DNA of 64,000 nt from HTCC2207 sp002685195 (GTDB taxonomy: Bacteria; Pseudomonadota; Gammaproteobacteria; Pseudomonadales; Porticoccaceae): assembly GCA_051201675.1 (NCBI GenBank), contig CP179212.1, forward strand, positions 2,480,001 to 2,544,000, read 5' to 3'. Shown here in pieces: positions 26,801-35,246 of this stretch. Under the pieces are notes generated by a model. That model saw only the letters and a program-made list of their open reading frames with translations, ran no database searches and was not told where the DNA came from. Both the position numbers and the translations under genes were made by a program. The stretch's first letter is position 1. Each line of letters starts with the position of its first letter.

Positions 26801-28246
26801 TCAATTTTCGCGGTAATTTAAGGGCGGTTTACGATCGCCCAAAAGCGCCTGATACTTAAAGTCTGGGCCCACATTATTCTGTAGTTCTTTTTTTGCCTGA
26901 TCCACAATCCTCGGATTTTCATAAATCTCTAGCGCCGTCGCGGCCAATGCTTTTGCAGCTAATTTGGTGCCCTTTAACCCAATTGAAGTACCACCAGTAG
27001 AAACCGCTTGCCAAGAATGAGCCGCTGTTCCCGGGACCCAGGTTGCCACTCCGATACCACCAGTAGGAATTAACCAGCTAACATCACCAACGTCTGTAGA
27101 CCCATAACCATGAGTTCTTTGATAGGGGCTTATACTCTCTTGATCTCCTATTTCGGCCGATGGCTGAACCAATGTTTTGTAGATAGTCTCAGCATATTTT
27201 TGCTCTGCTGCAGAGTAGCTCACACCCCCCAGTTCCTCTAATTTTGCCTGCATCACTCTTTGTAATGTCTCATTAGGTAACAATGAGTAGTTGCCATGCA
27301 TAACCTCGTAACTCATTTGAGTACCGGTACCTAGAGCAGCTCCATTAGCGGTGTCCACGACCCGCGCAAATAACTCTTTAACCACCTCTCGCCTTGGATG
27401 ACGAACATAGTAATAAACCTGAGCAAGATCGGGGACAACATTGGGCGCCAAACCACCTTTTGTGATCACGTAGTGGAGACGCGAGTCCTGAGGGACATGC
27501 TCTCTCATCATGTTAACCATCATGTTCATGGCTTCAACACCATCTAGCGCTGAGCGCCCTTTGTGGGGTGCACTGGCAGCATGGGCAGATATACCCTTGA
27601 AGGTAAACTTTCCTGACATATTTGAATTGGTTGATCGGGGGCTGGCGTTATTTGATGAGCCTGGGTGCCAGTGGAGCATAATATCGACATTATCAAAAGC
27701 GCCGCTGCGAGCTATATAAACTTTGCCAGAACCGCCCTCTTCAGCAGGAGTGCCATAAAAAACCACCCGCCCTGGTATATTAGATTCTTCTAACCACTCT
27801 TTGATAGCGACCGCTGCCCAAGCAGAACCGGCACCAAACAAATGGTGCCCACAAGCTTGGCCAGCACCGGTGGCGTTTTCAATAACATCTTTAAAAGGAG
27901 AAGTACTTTGAGCAAGACCAGGAAGAGCATCAAACTCACCTAAAATACCAATAACTGGCCCGCCTGCCCCGTACTCAGCTTTAAATGCGGTGGGAATATC
28001 GGCAATGCCGCTGGTAACTTTAAATCCCTCGCTGGCAAGTTCATCCTGCAGTAACTTTGCGCTTTGAGTTTCTTGGTAACCCATCTCAGCAAAGTTCCAC
28101 AGATCCAATGCCACTTTTTCAAATTGCTTTTGATGGCTATCGATACTGTTCTGATAATCTGCCTTGCCTGCCAGCAAGACACTGGAGGCAAAAATACTCA
28201 ACGTAATGGCGGCAATTTTAATACTAGTAGCACAGGCTAATCTCAT
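26801..28246 (-). CDS. Exported M20-family amidohydrolase (AbgB-like)
   Basis: The protein has 481 residues with a clear signal peptide (KIAAITLSIFASSVLLAGKA). The M20 dinuclear zinc site is represented by ACGHHLFGAGSAW, GTPAEEGGSGK and MLHWHPG, and the dimerisation domain by GISAHAASAPHKGRSALD. The pattern fits aminoacylase/carboxypeptidase proteins of the p-aminobenzoyl-glutamate hydrolase AbgB type, which remove amino acids from N-acyl substrates. Here it would act in the periplasm. ATG 28,246 has GGGAA about seven bases upstream. It converges on the GST gene and is separate from phoU upstream. Confidence 0.85.
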   Translation of the reverse strand: MRLACATSIKIAAITLSIFASSVLLAGKADYQNSIDSHQKQFEKVALDLWNFAEMGYQETQSAKLLQDELASEGFKVTSGIADIPTAFKAEYGAGGPVIGILGEFDALPGLAQSTSPFKDVIENATGAGQACGHHLFGAGSAWAAVAIKEWLEESNIPGRVVFYGTPAEEGGSGKVYIARSGAFDNVDIMLHWHPGSSNNASPRSTNSNMSGKFTFKGISAHAASAPHKGRSALDGVEAMNMMVNMMREHVPQDSRLHYVITKGGLAPNVVPDLAQVYYYVRHPRREVVKELFARVVDTANGAALGTGTQMSYEVMHGNYSLLPNETLQRVMQAKLEELGGVSYSAAEQKYAETIYKTLVQPSAEIGDQESISPYQRTHGYGSTDVGDVSWLIPTGGIGVATWVPGTAAHSWQAVSTGGTSIGLKGTKLAAKALAATALEIYENPRIVDQAKKELQNNVGPDFKYQALLGDRKPPLNYREN

Positions 28247-28381
28247 CGGTGGATTCCCTATTCACAAAGTTATCTAAACTGTGCTGATAGTAATACTTTT
28301 ATTAATTAGTCCGCAATATCGGGTTGTAAAGTTATACCGCCAGAAATACCCCTTCTTCAATGCTAAGGTGTTAGCTGCTAT

Positions 28382-29065
28382 TTAGCGTTTGTGCCTTATG
28401 TCTTTACCCTTAACGACAAAAACAATCTGTTCACACAAATTTTTGGCGTGATCGCCAATTCGCTCGAGGGAGCGTACAACCCAAAGAATATTGATAACTC
28501 GGCTAATACTTCTCGGATCTTCCATCATATAAGTTACAACTTCCCGTAATGCGGTTTTATAGTCCAGATCTACCTGCTTATCTTCTTCGATGGTCCGTAT
28601 AGCGGCGTCAGCATCAAAGCGCGCAAATGCATCGAGTGCATTTGCCAGTATTTTTGTCACGGAACTTGCTATGTGCCGGACCTCTGGATAACCAGAGGAA
28701 GAACCACTCTCCTCGGTTAAGATAATTGCATGATTAGCGATTTTTCTGGCTTCGTCACCAATACGCTCTAGGTCATTAACCGCCTTGGTCACCATCATAA
28801 CCAAACGGAGGTCACTTGCTGCTGGTTGACGTCGGGCAATGATCAAAATGCAAGCCTCATCTATATCAACCTCCATAGCATCGACTCTTCTATCTTCTGC
28901 GATGACCTGCTCTGCAAGCTTACTGTCAGCCTCGCTGATTGCACGAATCGCGTTTTGAAGTTGCTGCTCGACCTTGCCCCCCATTTCCATCAGGCGGGTA
29001 CGTATTTCTTCTAGCTCATCATCAAATTGCTTCATGATGTGATTTTCAAATGACATTTTTGCCAT
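28382..29065 (-). CDS. phoU: Phosphate-signalling protein PhoU
   Basis: The protein has 227 residues and shows two PhoU three-helix repeats. In the first, LRLVMMVTKAVNDLERIGDEA carries the E-R-I-G-D metal motif. In the second, INILWVVRSLERIGDHAKNL carries the matching SLERIGDHA. PhoU links the Pst transporter to PhoR and keeps the Pho regulon off when phosphate is plentiful. The start has GGGAG about eight bases upstream. It is the last gene of the pstS-C-A-B-phoU order. Confidence 0.95.
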   Translation of the reverse strand: MAKMSFENHIMKQFDDELEEIRTRLMEMGGKVEQQLQNAIRAISEADSKLAEQVIAEDRRVDAMEVDIDEACILIIARRQPAASDLRLVMMVTKAVNDLERIGDEARKIANHAIILTEESGSSSGYPEVRHIASSVTKILANALDAFARFDADAAIRTIEEDKQVDLDYKTALREVVTYMMEDPRSISRVINILWVVRSLERIGDHAKNLCEQIVFVVKGKDIRHKR

Positions 29066-29108
29066 GTTTTTCTCCCTATAGCCTATGTAATTAGACTCAA
29101 TTAAAACC

Positions 29109-29936
29109 TTATCCGAATCGACCTGTAATGTAAGCTTCTGTTAGCTGGTGTGCGGGCATCGTGAATACCTGCTCAGTTGGGTTGACCTCTATTAACTTGC
29201 CCAAGTGGAAGTAGGCCGTTCGATGAGATACACGTGCCGCCTGCTGCATACTGTGTGTGACGATAGCAATAGTAAAATTCTGACTGAGCTCTTCTATAAG
29301 CTCTTCAATTTTCGCTGTTGCAATTGGATCGAGCGCCGAACAGGGCTCATCCATTAAAATAACCTCAGGACTTACCGCAATGGCCCTCGCAATGCACAGT
29401 CTTTGCTGTTGCCCACCTGAAAGTCCTGTTCCTGGCTGATGTAGTCGCTCTTTGGCCTCTTCCCAAAGGCTTGCTTTACGCAGGCTGTTTTCAACGATTT
29501 CATCCAAATCGACCCTGGTATCCGCCAGACCATGAATTTTAGGTCCGTAAGCAACATTTTCATAAATTGATTTAGGAAAAGGATTAGGCTTTTGAAATAC
29601 CATTCCCACCCTGGCCCGAAGCTCTACTACATCAAGGTTAGGTGCATAGAGATTCTCACCGTCCATACAAATATCGCCTTCGACACGGCATCCATCTACT
29701 GTATCGTTCATACGATTAAGGGTGCGTAAGAAGGTTGATTTGCCGCAACCTGAAGGCCCAATCATTGCAATGACTTCGTTTTTCGCAATATCAATACTGA
29801 CATCATAAATTGCCTGTTTGTCAGCATAAAAAACATTGATATTACGCATTGTCATTTTTGGGTCGTCACTAAAACTCTGACCTACTGTGACGTGGCCTTC
29901 ATCTAATTCTAACGTTTGCTCTGAAGCTAGTTTCAC
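29109..29936 (-). CDS. pstB: Phosphate ABC transporter ATP-binding protein
   Basis: The protein has 275 residues. Walker A is GPSGCGKST, the ABC signature LSGGQQQRL, Walker B VILMDEPCSALDP, and the switch His is IVTHS. It drives high-affinity phosphate import with PstA and PstC. The start is GTG 29,936 with AAGGA about nine bases upstream. The 20-40 residue N-terminal extension before NVFYADKQA is longer than in E. coli PstB (257 aa) but is ordinary for this clade. Confidence 0.96.
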   Translation of the reverse strand: MKLASEQTLELDEGHVTVGQSFSDDPKMTMRNINVFYADKQAIYDVSIDIAKNEVIAMIGPSGCGKSTFLRTLNRMNDTVDGCRVEGDICMDGENLYAPNLDVVELRARVGMVFQKPNPFPKSIYENVAYGPKIHGLADTRVDLDEIVENSLRKASLWEEAKERLHQPGTGLSGGQQQRLCIARAIAVSPEVILMDEPCSALDPIATAKIEELIEELSQNFTIAIVTHSMQQAARVSHRTAYFHLGKLIEVNPTEQVFTMPAHQLTEAYITGRFG

Positions 29937-30016
29937 CTTAGTCTTTCCTTTGTCTTTTTTTGTGGCTGTTTAATTTCCTTACTATTTAATCTACTGGTCT
30001 GATACTTATTCACCGT

Positions 30017-31297
30017 CTACCAACGCCGCTCTAATCGTTTGCGCAACCAAACAGCGGATGTATTCATAATAATTAAAAAACTTAACAGCACCATGATAGC
30101 GGCTGACGTTTTCTCAATAAATGCTCGCTCAGGGCTGTCTGCCCACAGAAAAATTTGTACCGGTAACACTGTAGCTGGATCAGAAAACCCACTGGGAATA
30201 TCAACAATAAACGCTACCATACCAATCATAAGCAGAGGCGCTGTTTCTCCCAGCGCTTGGGCCATTCCTATGATGGCGCCGGTTAGCATGCCAGGTAAGG
30301 ATAGTGGCAATACGTGATGCAACACCATTTGGTACTTAGAGGCTCCCATTCCTAAAGCAGCTTCTCTAATTGAGGGTGGTACAGACTTAATCGCTGCGCG
30401 ACTTGTGATAATAATCGTTGGCAATGTCATTAAGGTTAAAACTAAACCCCCAACAATGGGAACGGATCTTGGTACATGGAAAAAATTAATAAAGATGGCC
30501 AAACCTAACAAACCAAAAATAATTGAAGGTACTGCCGCTAAATTATTAATGTTAACTTCAATAAAATCAGTCCAACGATTTTTAGGCGCGAACTCTTCTA
30601 GGTAAATTGCCGCAGATACACCTATTGGGAAAGACAGCATGAGCGTCATTATTAAAGTCAGGAAAGACCCCATAACTGCACCGCGGATACCCGCTTGCTC
30701 AGGCTCCCTTGAATCACCTCGAGAAAATAAATTGCTATTGAATTTAAGTGTTATTAAATCCTCTTGATGTAATTGAGCGATCCATTGCACCTGTTTAGCG
30801 GTCATTCTCGCGTCATAGGCATCCCCGTCTAACCAAGACTTAAAATAAGTATCTATATCATCGTCTGCCAAGACCCACACTGACTCCTTTTTACCCAGCA
30901 GTTGAGGATTAGCGAGCAGATGATCTTTAAGATCAAAGCCGGCACCATTACTTAATAATTTGCTTAGTCGCCGCTTGTCTTGGCGACCAGAAACGTCTGG
31001 AAATTTGTTGCGCAGAGCTGTCTTGGATAACGCCTGCCAGTTGCCAGCGGAAAGCTGTTCATTATCTGCCAGATTATTAATACCGATGAGTTCAGGATCA
31101 TAGTGAATATCTAGATTTATATAGGTAGCTCTAAAAGCACCATGGCCCTTACTGATAATATCGAAAAAAAGTACTGCAACTGCAAGCAAGCCGATAAATA
31201 TAGCGCAGCGCCCATACCACCGGAATCGCGCTTCGGCTCGATTACGTCGAGTCAACGAATGCTGAATTTTTGACAAAGTGTCAGATCTGTTATTCAT
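30017..31297 (-). CDS. pstA: Phosphate ABC transporter permease PstA
   Basis: The protein has 426 residues, well above the 296 of E. coli PstA. The first membrane segment (CAIFIGLLAVAVLFFDII) is followed by about 150 soluble residues, then the standard permease core: ETAPLLMIGMVAFIVDIPSG, the EAA loop REAALGMGASKYQMVLHHVL and five more membrane segments. ATG 31,297 is chosen because it overlaps the pstC stop by eight bases (ATGAATAA); an in-frame ATG twelve codons earlier would overlap by 44. The extra N-terminal region may be a periplasmic domain. Confidence 0.93.
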   Translation of the reverse strand: MNNRSDTLSKIQHSLTRRNRAEARFRWYGRCAIFIGLLAVAVLFFDIISKGHGAFRATYINLDIHYDPELIGINNLADNEQLSAGNWQALSKTALRNKFPDVSGRQDKRRLSKLLSNGAGFDLKDHLLANPQLLGKKESVWVLADDDIDTYFKSWLDGDAYDARMTAKQVQWIAQLHQEDLITLKFNSNLFSRGDSREPEQAGIRGAVMGSFLTLIMTLMLSFPIGVSAAIYLEEFAPKNRWTDFIEVNINNLAAVPSIIFGLLGLAIFINFFHVPRSVPIVGGLVLTLMTLPTIIITSRAAIKSVPPSIREAALGMGASKYQMVLHHVLPLSLPGMLTGAIIGMAQALGETAPLLMIGMVAFIVDIPSGFSDPATVLPVQIFLWADSPERAFIEKTSAAIMVLLSFLIIMNTSAVWLRKRLERRW

Positions 31298-32678
31298 ACT
31301 GTTCCCGATATTTCTTGACGATGTGTAAGGCAAAGATATTTAGCAGTAAAGTTACAGTAAACAACATAAGCCCTAATGCAAAAGCGGCTAGTGTTTTGGG
31401 ACTATCGAACTCCTGATCCCCTGTTAGTAGGGTTACGATTTGAACGGTTACTGTTGTTACTGAGTCCAAAGGGTTGGCCGTTAAGTTTGCTGCTAGCCCT
31501 GCGGCCATCACTACTATCATTGTCTCGCCAATAGCCCGTGATATAGCTAACATAATTCCACCAACGATCCCTGGTAGTGCTGCTGGAATAACTACCTTAC
31601 GAATGGTCTCTGATTGCGTTGCCCCCATGGCGAGAGAACCATCACGCATGGATTGCGGTACTGCGGTGATCACATCATCTGCCAGAGAAGAGATAAAAGG
31701 AATAATCATTATCCCCATTACACCTCCAGCAGCCAGTGCGCTCTCTGATGAGATAGATAAACCAAAGCTGGCACCTAAGTCTCGTAAAAAAGGGGCGACA
31801 GTCAGTGCTGCAAAAAATCCATACACGACCGTAGGAATACCTGCCAACACTTCCAATGCCGGTTTGGCATAGGTACGTACACCATTGCTCGCATATTCCG
31901 CTAAATAGATCGCTGACATTAAACCTATGGGAACTGCGATGAACATGGCGACTGCCGAAACAAGTAAAGTACCAACAAATAGAGGTATAGCACCAAAGCT
32001 GCCTGAGGATCCTACTTGATCTTCTCTAATTGCTGTTTGAGGACTCCACTCTAGGCCGAACACGAAATCATAGATAGGCACTGATCTAAAAAATTGTACC
32101 GATTCAAATAAAACAGAAAATACGATGCCTATCGTTGTAAAAATAGCCAAGCATGCGCAAGCAAGCAGCAGATTCTGCATTACTTTTTCGACAGCAGGAC
32201 GTGCCCGAAAGTCAGCTGAAACCCTATACCAGCTCCAAGTTAACCCGGCCATCGCCAGAGTGAGTAACAGCAATGTCATGGACCATCGAGACGTTACTTT
32301 TAACGCTGCCATATTATCGGCCGCATTAATTAGACCGATCGTTTGGCCTTCACGCGGTAAAATGCCATTGGCAATATTAGCCACTCTATTGAGTAATAGG
32401 TTATAACTAGAGGTATTAGTTGGTGCCAAATCTGAAGGTAACGAATTCATCACTATGCTGTTAATAACAGGCTCATCAAACATCAACCAAAACCCAAGAA
32501 TAAGTAATGGAGGCAGCGCACACCAAAGTGCTGCATGCATGCCATAGTAGGAAGGAAGCGAATGAAGTTGTCGAATACCCCCCAACGGATTAGCGATTGC
32601 TAGCGAACGACCTCGAACTAGATAAAAGCCAAAGAGACCTATTCCAATCAGTAATAAAAATATATTAGTAACCTGCAT
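31290..32678 (-). CDS. pstC: Phosphate ABC transporter permease PstC
   Basis: The protein has 462 residues, longer than E. coli PstC (319). The extra N-terminal part holds three membrane segments separated by a soluble loop of about 70 residues. The core from about 190 onwards has the LSISSESALAAGGVMGIMII region, the EAA loop RDGSLAMGATQSETIRKVVI, and AIGETMIVVMAAG. It forms the phosphate channel with PstA. The start ATG 32,678 has only a weak ribosome site. A hairpin between pstS and pstC probably lowers transcription into this gene. Confidence 0.93.
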   Translation of the reverse strand: MQVTNIFLLLIGIGLFGFYLVRGRSLAIANPLGGIRQLHSLPSYYGMHAALWCALPPLLILGFWLMFDEPVINSIVMNSLPSDLAPTNTSSYNLLLNRVANIANGILPREGQTIGLINAADNMAALKVTSRWSMTLLLLTLAMAGLTWSWYRVSADFRARPAVEKVMQNLLLACACLAIFTTIGIVFSVLFESVQFFRSVPIYDFVFGLEWSPQTAIREDQVGSSGSFGAIPLFVGTLLVSAVAMFIAVPIGLMSAIYLAEYASNGVRTYAKPALEVLAGIPTVVYGFFAALTVAPFLRDLGASFGLSISSESALAAGGVMGIMIIPFISSLADDVITAVPQSMRDGSLAMGATQSETIRKVVIPAALPGIVGGIMLAISRAIGETMIVVMAAGLAANLTANPLDSVTTVTVQIVTLLTGDQEFDSPKTLAAFALGLMLFTVTLLLNIFALHIVKKYREQYE

Positions 32679-32707
32679 ATCGCTATCAAACTTCCTTAAA
32701 TAGAAAA

Positions 32708-32728
32708 GCCCAGCTCTTCAAGCTGGGC
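32708..32728 (-). terminator. Partial terminator between pstS and pstC
   Basis: On the minus strand an eight-pair perfect stem (GCCCAGCT/AGCTGGGC, five-base loop) is followed by TTTTCTATTT (32,707-32,698). It sits 29 bases after the pstS stop. In pst operons such a hairpin explains why the binding protein PstS is made in excess of the permease. Confidence 0.7.
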
Positions 32729-32756
32729 GTGGAGGTACTCTGTAAAACTATACCCT

Positions 32757-33815
32757 TTATTTTAATGTCTCTTTTCCGGTCATTGGGACCAAAGCCATGG
32801 TATTTTTACCCATTTCCCTGCGAGTTTTGGTCGGTAGAGGAATCATTCCTTTTTCAGCAAGGTAACCGTCTTCTCCCCATGCTCGTTCATTGGTGAACTC
32901 TTTGAGATAACCTCGCATTCCAGGAACTACATCGACATGTGCCTTCTTTACGTAGAAGAACAGCGGCCGCGAAATAGGGTATGACTTGTCCGCAATTGAT
33001 TCAAAATCAGGGCCTACCGACTCTATTTCAGCACCCTGTACCTTGTCAGCATTCTGGTCTAAAAAACTGAATCCAAATACTCCCAGCGCTGCAGGATTAG
33101 CCTCTAGCTTTTGTACAATGAGATTATCATTTTCGCCTGCCTCAATATAACGGCCATCTTCACGAACAGTATGACAAAGTTGTTTATAGGCATTTTTATC
33201 AGTTTTCTTCAGCGCAGCAATCCAGTCAATCTTTTTGCATCCACCTTCCATCGCCAGCTCGGCGAAAGCATCTCTTGTCCCAGAGGTTGGTGGCGGCCCA
33301 AGAACCTCTATCTCAGTATCAGGCAACGAAGCATTCACCTGCTTCCAGGTGGTGTAGGGATTTTCAATGAGTTTACCTTCTTCTGCTCCAGGTACCTTGG
33401 CAGCAAGTGCTAAAAAGATGTCTTTACGACTCAAGTTCATTGGCGTGGCATTAACTGAATTGGCAACAACTATGCCGTCATAACCAATTTGTACTTCAAT
33501 AATTTCAGTGACACCGTTTGACTGGCACTTTTTAAATTCAGACATTTTTATTCGGCGCGATGAATTAGTAATATCTGGGTAATTAGTACCGACTCCCGAA
33601 CAGAATAATTTCATTCCTCCACCGGACCCTGTAGATTCAATCTTGGGTGTTGGCTTGCCAGTAGCCCGCCCGTACCGTTCAGCCACTACCGTTGAAAACG
33701 GATATACTGTGGATGAACCAACGACTTCAATACTATCTCGAGCAAAGGATATTGGTGCCGTTAAAGACACCGCCAAAATAGCCACCGTTGAAAAAACATT
33801 CTTCCTGTTAAACAT
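32757..33815 (-). CDS. pstS: Phosphate-binding periplasmic protein PstS
   Basis: The protein has 352 residues with a signal peptide (VFSTVAILAVSLTAPISFA). The phosphate-binding loops are VGSSTVYPFS near residue 32, IESTGSGGG near 59 and PPTSGTRDAFAELAM near 174; these Ser, Thr, Gly and Arg residues contact phosphate. It feeds PstCA. ATG 33,815 has AGGAG six bases upstream, and a strong Pho box lies about 80 bases upstream on the same strand. Confidence 0.95.
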   Translation of the reverse strand: MFNRKNVFSTVAILAVSLTAPISFARDSIEVVGSSTVYPFSTVVAERYGRATGKPTPKIESTGSGGGMKLFCSGVGTNYPDITNSSRRIKMSEFKKCQSNGVTEIIEVQIGYDGIVVANSVNATPMNLSRKDIFLALAAKVPGAEEGKLIENPYTTWKQVNASLPDTEIEVLGPPPTSGTRDAFAELAMEGGCKKIDWIAALKKTDKNAYKQLCHTVREDGRYIEAGENDNLIVQKLEANPAALGVFGFSFLDQNADKVQGAEIESVGPDFESIADKSYPISRPLFFYVKKAHVDVVPGMRGYLKEFTNERAWGEDGYLAEKGMIPLPTKTRREMGKNTMALVPMTGKETLK

Positions 33816-33894
33816 ATGGAACTCCTAAAAGCTGATAATATTCTTACAAATGATTTAAGTTAGCGCTTTACGGAGCTCAATATATTGAATTTTT

Positions 33895-33912
33895 ATGACA
33901 GAAATATGACAA
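33895..33912 (-). promoter_or_regulatory. Pho box upstream of pstS
   Basis: Minus strand TTGTCATATTTCTGTCAT matches the PhoB consensus of two CTGTCAT repeats separated by four bases, with one mismatch. It is 80 bases upstream of the pstS ATG, so PhoB should induce the pst operon under phosphate starvation. Confidence 0.85.
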
Positions 33913-33938
33913 CTGAAGAAAAATAAAAAATATTATGG

Positions 33939-33956
33939 CTGTCATATTTTTGTCAT
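33939..33956 (+). promoter_or_regulatory. Pho box upstream of the porin gene
   Basis: Plus strand CTGTCATATTTTTGTCAT has the same 7-4-7 repeat layout with one mismatch. It lies 97 bases upstream of the porin ATG and back to back with the pstS box, so both genes should respond to PhoB. Confidence 0.85.
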
Positions 33957-34052
33957 AATTTACTCATATATTATTCGCGCAGTTGTCATGGCTGATCATT
34001 GACAACTGGGAGGGCATAAGCCCAAAAAGAATTGTTTAGTTAGGAATTGAAC

Positions 34053-35009
34053 ATGAAAAAATCATTGTTAACATTCGGTATTGTCTTTACGACTTTTAGC
34101 TTTGCAGAGGGACCCATTGATGGGAAGGTTTATGGTAAGGCTAATCTGTCTGTGGTTAGTCAAGATGACGGAGGCTCTGATGAATGGAATCTGAACAGCA
34201 ATGCCTCTCGCTTGGGACTAAAGGGAGCGACTAAAATCTCTGACGGCCTTGAAGTGGTTTATCAGGCTGAGTACGAAGTTTGTATTGATAGTGGTAGCTG
34301 CAAAGGCCAAACGTTTAAGCAACGCAATACATTTGCTGGATTAAAGGGTAATTTTGGAATGGTTTGGGCAGGCAAGCATGACAGTCCAACAAAACTAGCA
34401 GCGAAGAGAGTTGATTTGTTTAATGATCTTGAGGGTGATTTAAAGAACACCTTTGAAGGTGAAAACCGGCTTTCAAATATTATTGCTTATACAACTCCAT
34501 CGAATAATGGTTTTTCTGCAACCGTAGCAATGATTCCTGCTGAAGGCGAAGATACTGATCAAGATGGGCAAGATGACAGAGGTCTCAATGATGGTATGTC
34601 TTATTCGGTCAACTATACTCGTGACAAACTCTACCTAGCAGTTACCGGAGATCAAGATATCGACGAACAAGATCTCACCCGAATGGTGGCACAGTATCAA
34701 ATAGACGCAATAAAGCTTGGCTTTATGTATCAGCAGAATGAAGATAACTTGGGCACTAAAGATGAATCTGGCTATTTTGTAAGTGCTGCCTACAAAATGG
34801 ATAGTAATATCACTTTAAAAGTACAGTATGGAGCCATCGAAGATGATGTTGACGGAGATGAAGAGACAACGTTGTCTCTGGGCGCTGATTACAAATTAGC
34901 TAAAAACACCAAGTTTTTTGCTTTTTACACTGACAATACGGACTCTAAAGTGGGTTCTAGCGATACAGACTTCAGTGCCATTGGCATTGGCATGGAACAT
35001 AAATTTTAG
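34053..35009 (+). CDS. Gram-negative porin, PhoB-regulated
   Basis: The protein has about 318 residues. It has a signal peptide (KKSLLTFGIVFTTFSFAEG), a beginning DGKVYGKANLSV, an LGLKGATKISDGLEVVYQAE strand pair, and the C-terminal Phe motif GIGMEHKF, as in general trimeric porins. The acidic loops are rich in Asp. ATG 34,053 with AGGA seven bases upstream is preferred over TTG 34,047. The Pho box and divergence from pstS point to phosphate or phosphoester uptake, like PhoE or OprP, though by sequence it is an ordinary porin. A strong terminator follows. Confidence 0.85.
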   Translation: MKKSLLTFGIVFTTFSFAEGPIDGKVYGKANLSVVSQDDGGSDEWNLNSNASRLGLKGATKISDGLEVVYQAEYEVCIDSGSCKGQTFKQRNTFAGLKGNFGMVWAGKHDSPTKLAAKRVDLFNDLEGDLKNTFEGENRLSNIIAYTTPSNNGFSATVAMIPAEGEDTDQDGQDDRGLNDGMSYSVNYTRDKLYLAVTGDQDIDEQDLTRMVAQYQIDAIKLGFMYQQNEDNLGTKDESGYFVSAAYKMDSNITLKVQYGAIEDDVDGDEETTLSLGADYKLAKNTKFFAFYTDNTDSKVGSSDTDFSAIGIGMEHKF

Positions 35010-35021
35010 TGTTTAATCGTT

Positions 35022-35051
35022 TAAAAAAGGGCGCTAATGCGCCCTTTTTTA
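35022..35051 (+). terminator. Terminator after the porin
   Basis: A six-pair GGGCGC/GCGCCC stem (35,029-35,044) with a TAAT loop is flanked by AAAAAA and TTTTTT, giving an excellent bidirectional-type terminator just after the porin stop. Confidence 0.85.
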
Positions 35052-35246
35052 TCCCTTGGGCTTGATAAATTACGCCCGCCACTTGCCGCCCATTGGCCAT
35101 TTAAGTATCTAAAAGTATTGATTTTATTAGCCTTGCAACATAGGTATGATCGCTTTTGAAAGACACTTGAATTTAATTTTTAGACAAAACAGCGAATTAA
35201 TCTTAGCCTGATGAAACTCGCCAAAAAGGCTTACGAGGGATAACAC

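Noticed and set aside
31474..31872. Long antisense frame (132 codons) inside pstC
   Set aside because: It is the mirror of a strongly coding permease sequence, with no ribosome site or recognisable domain.
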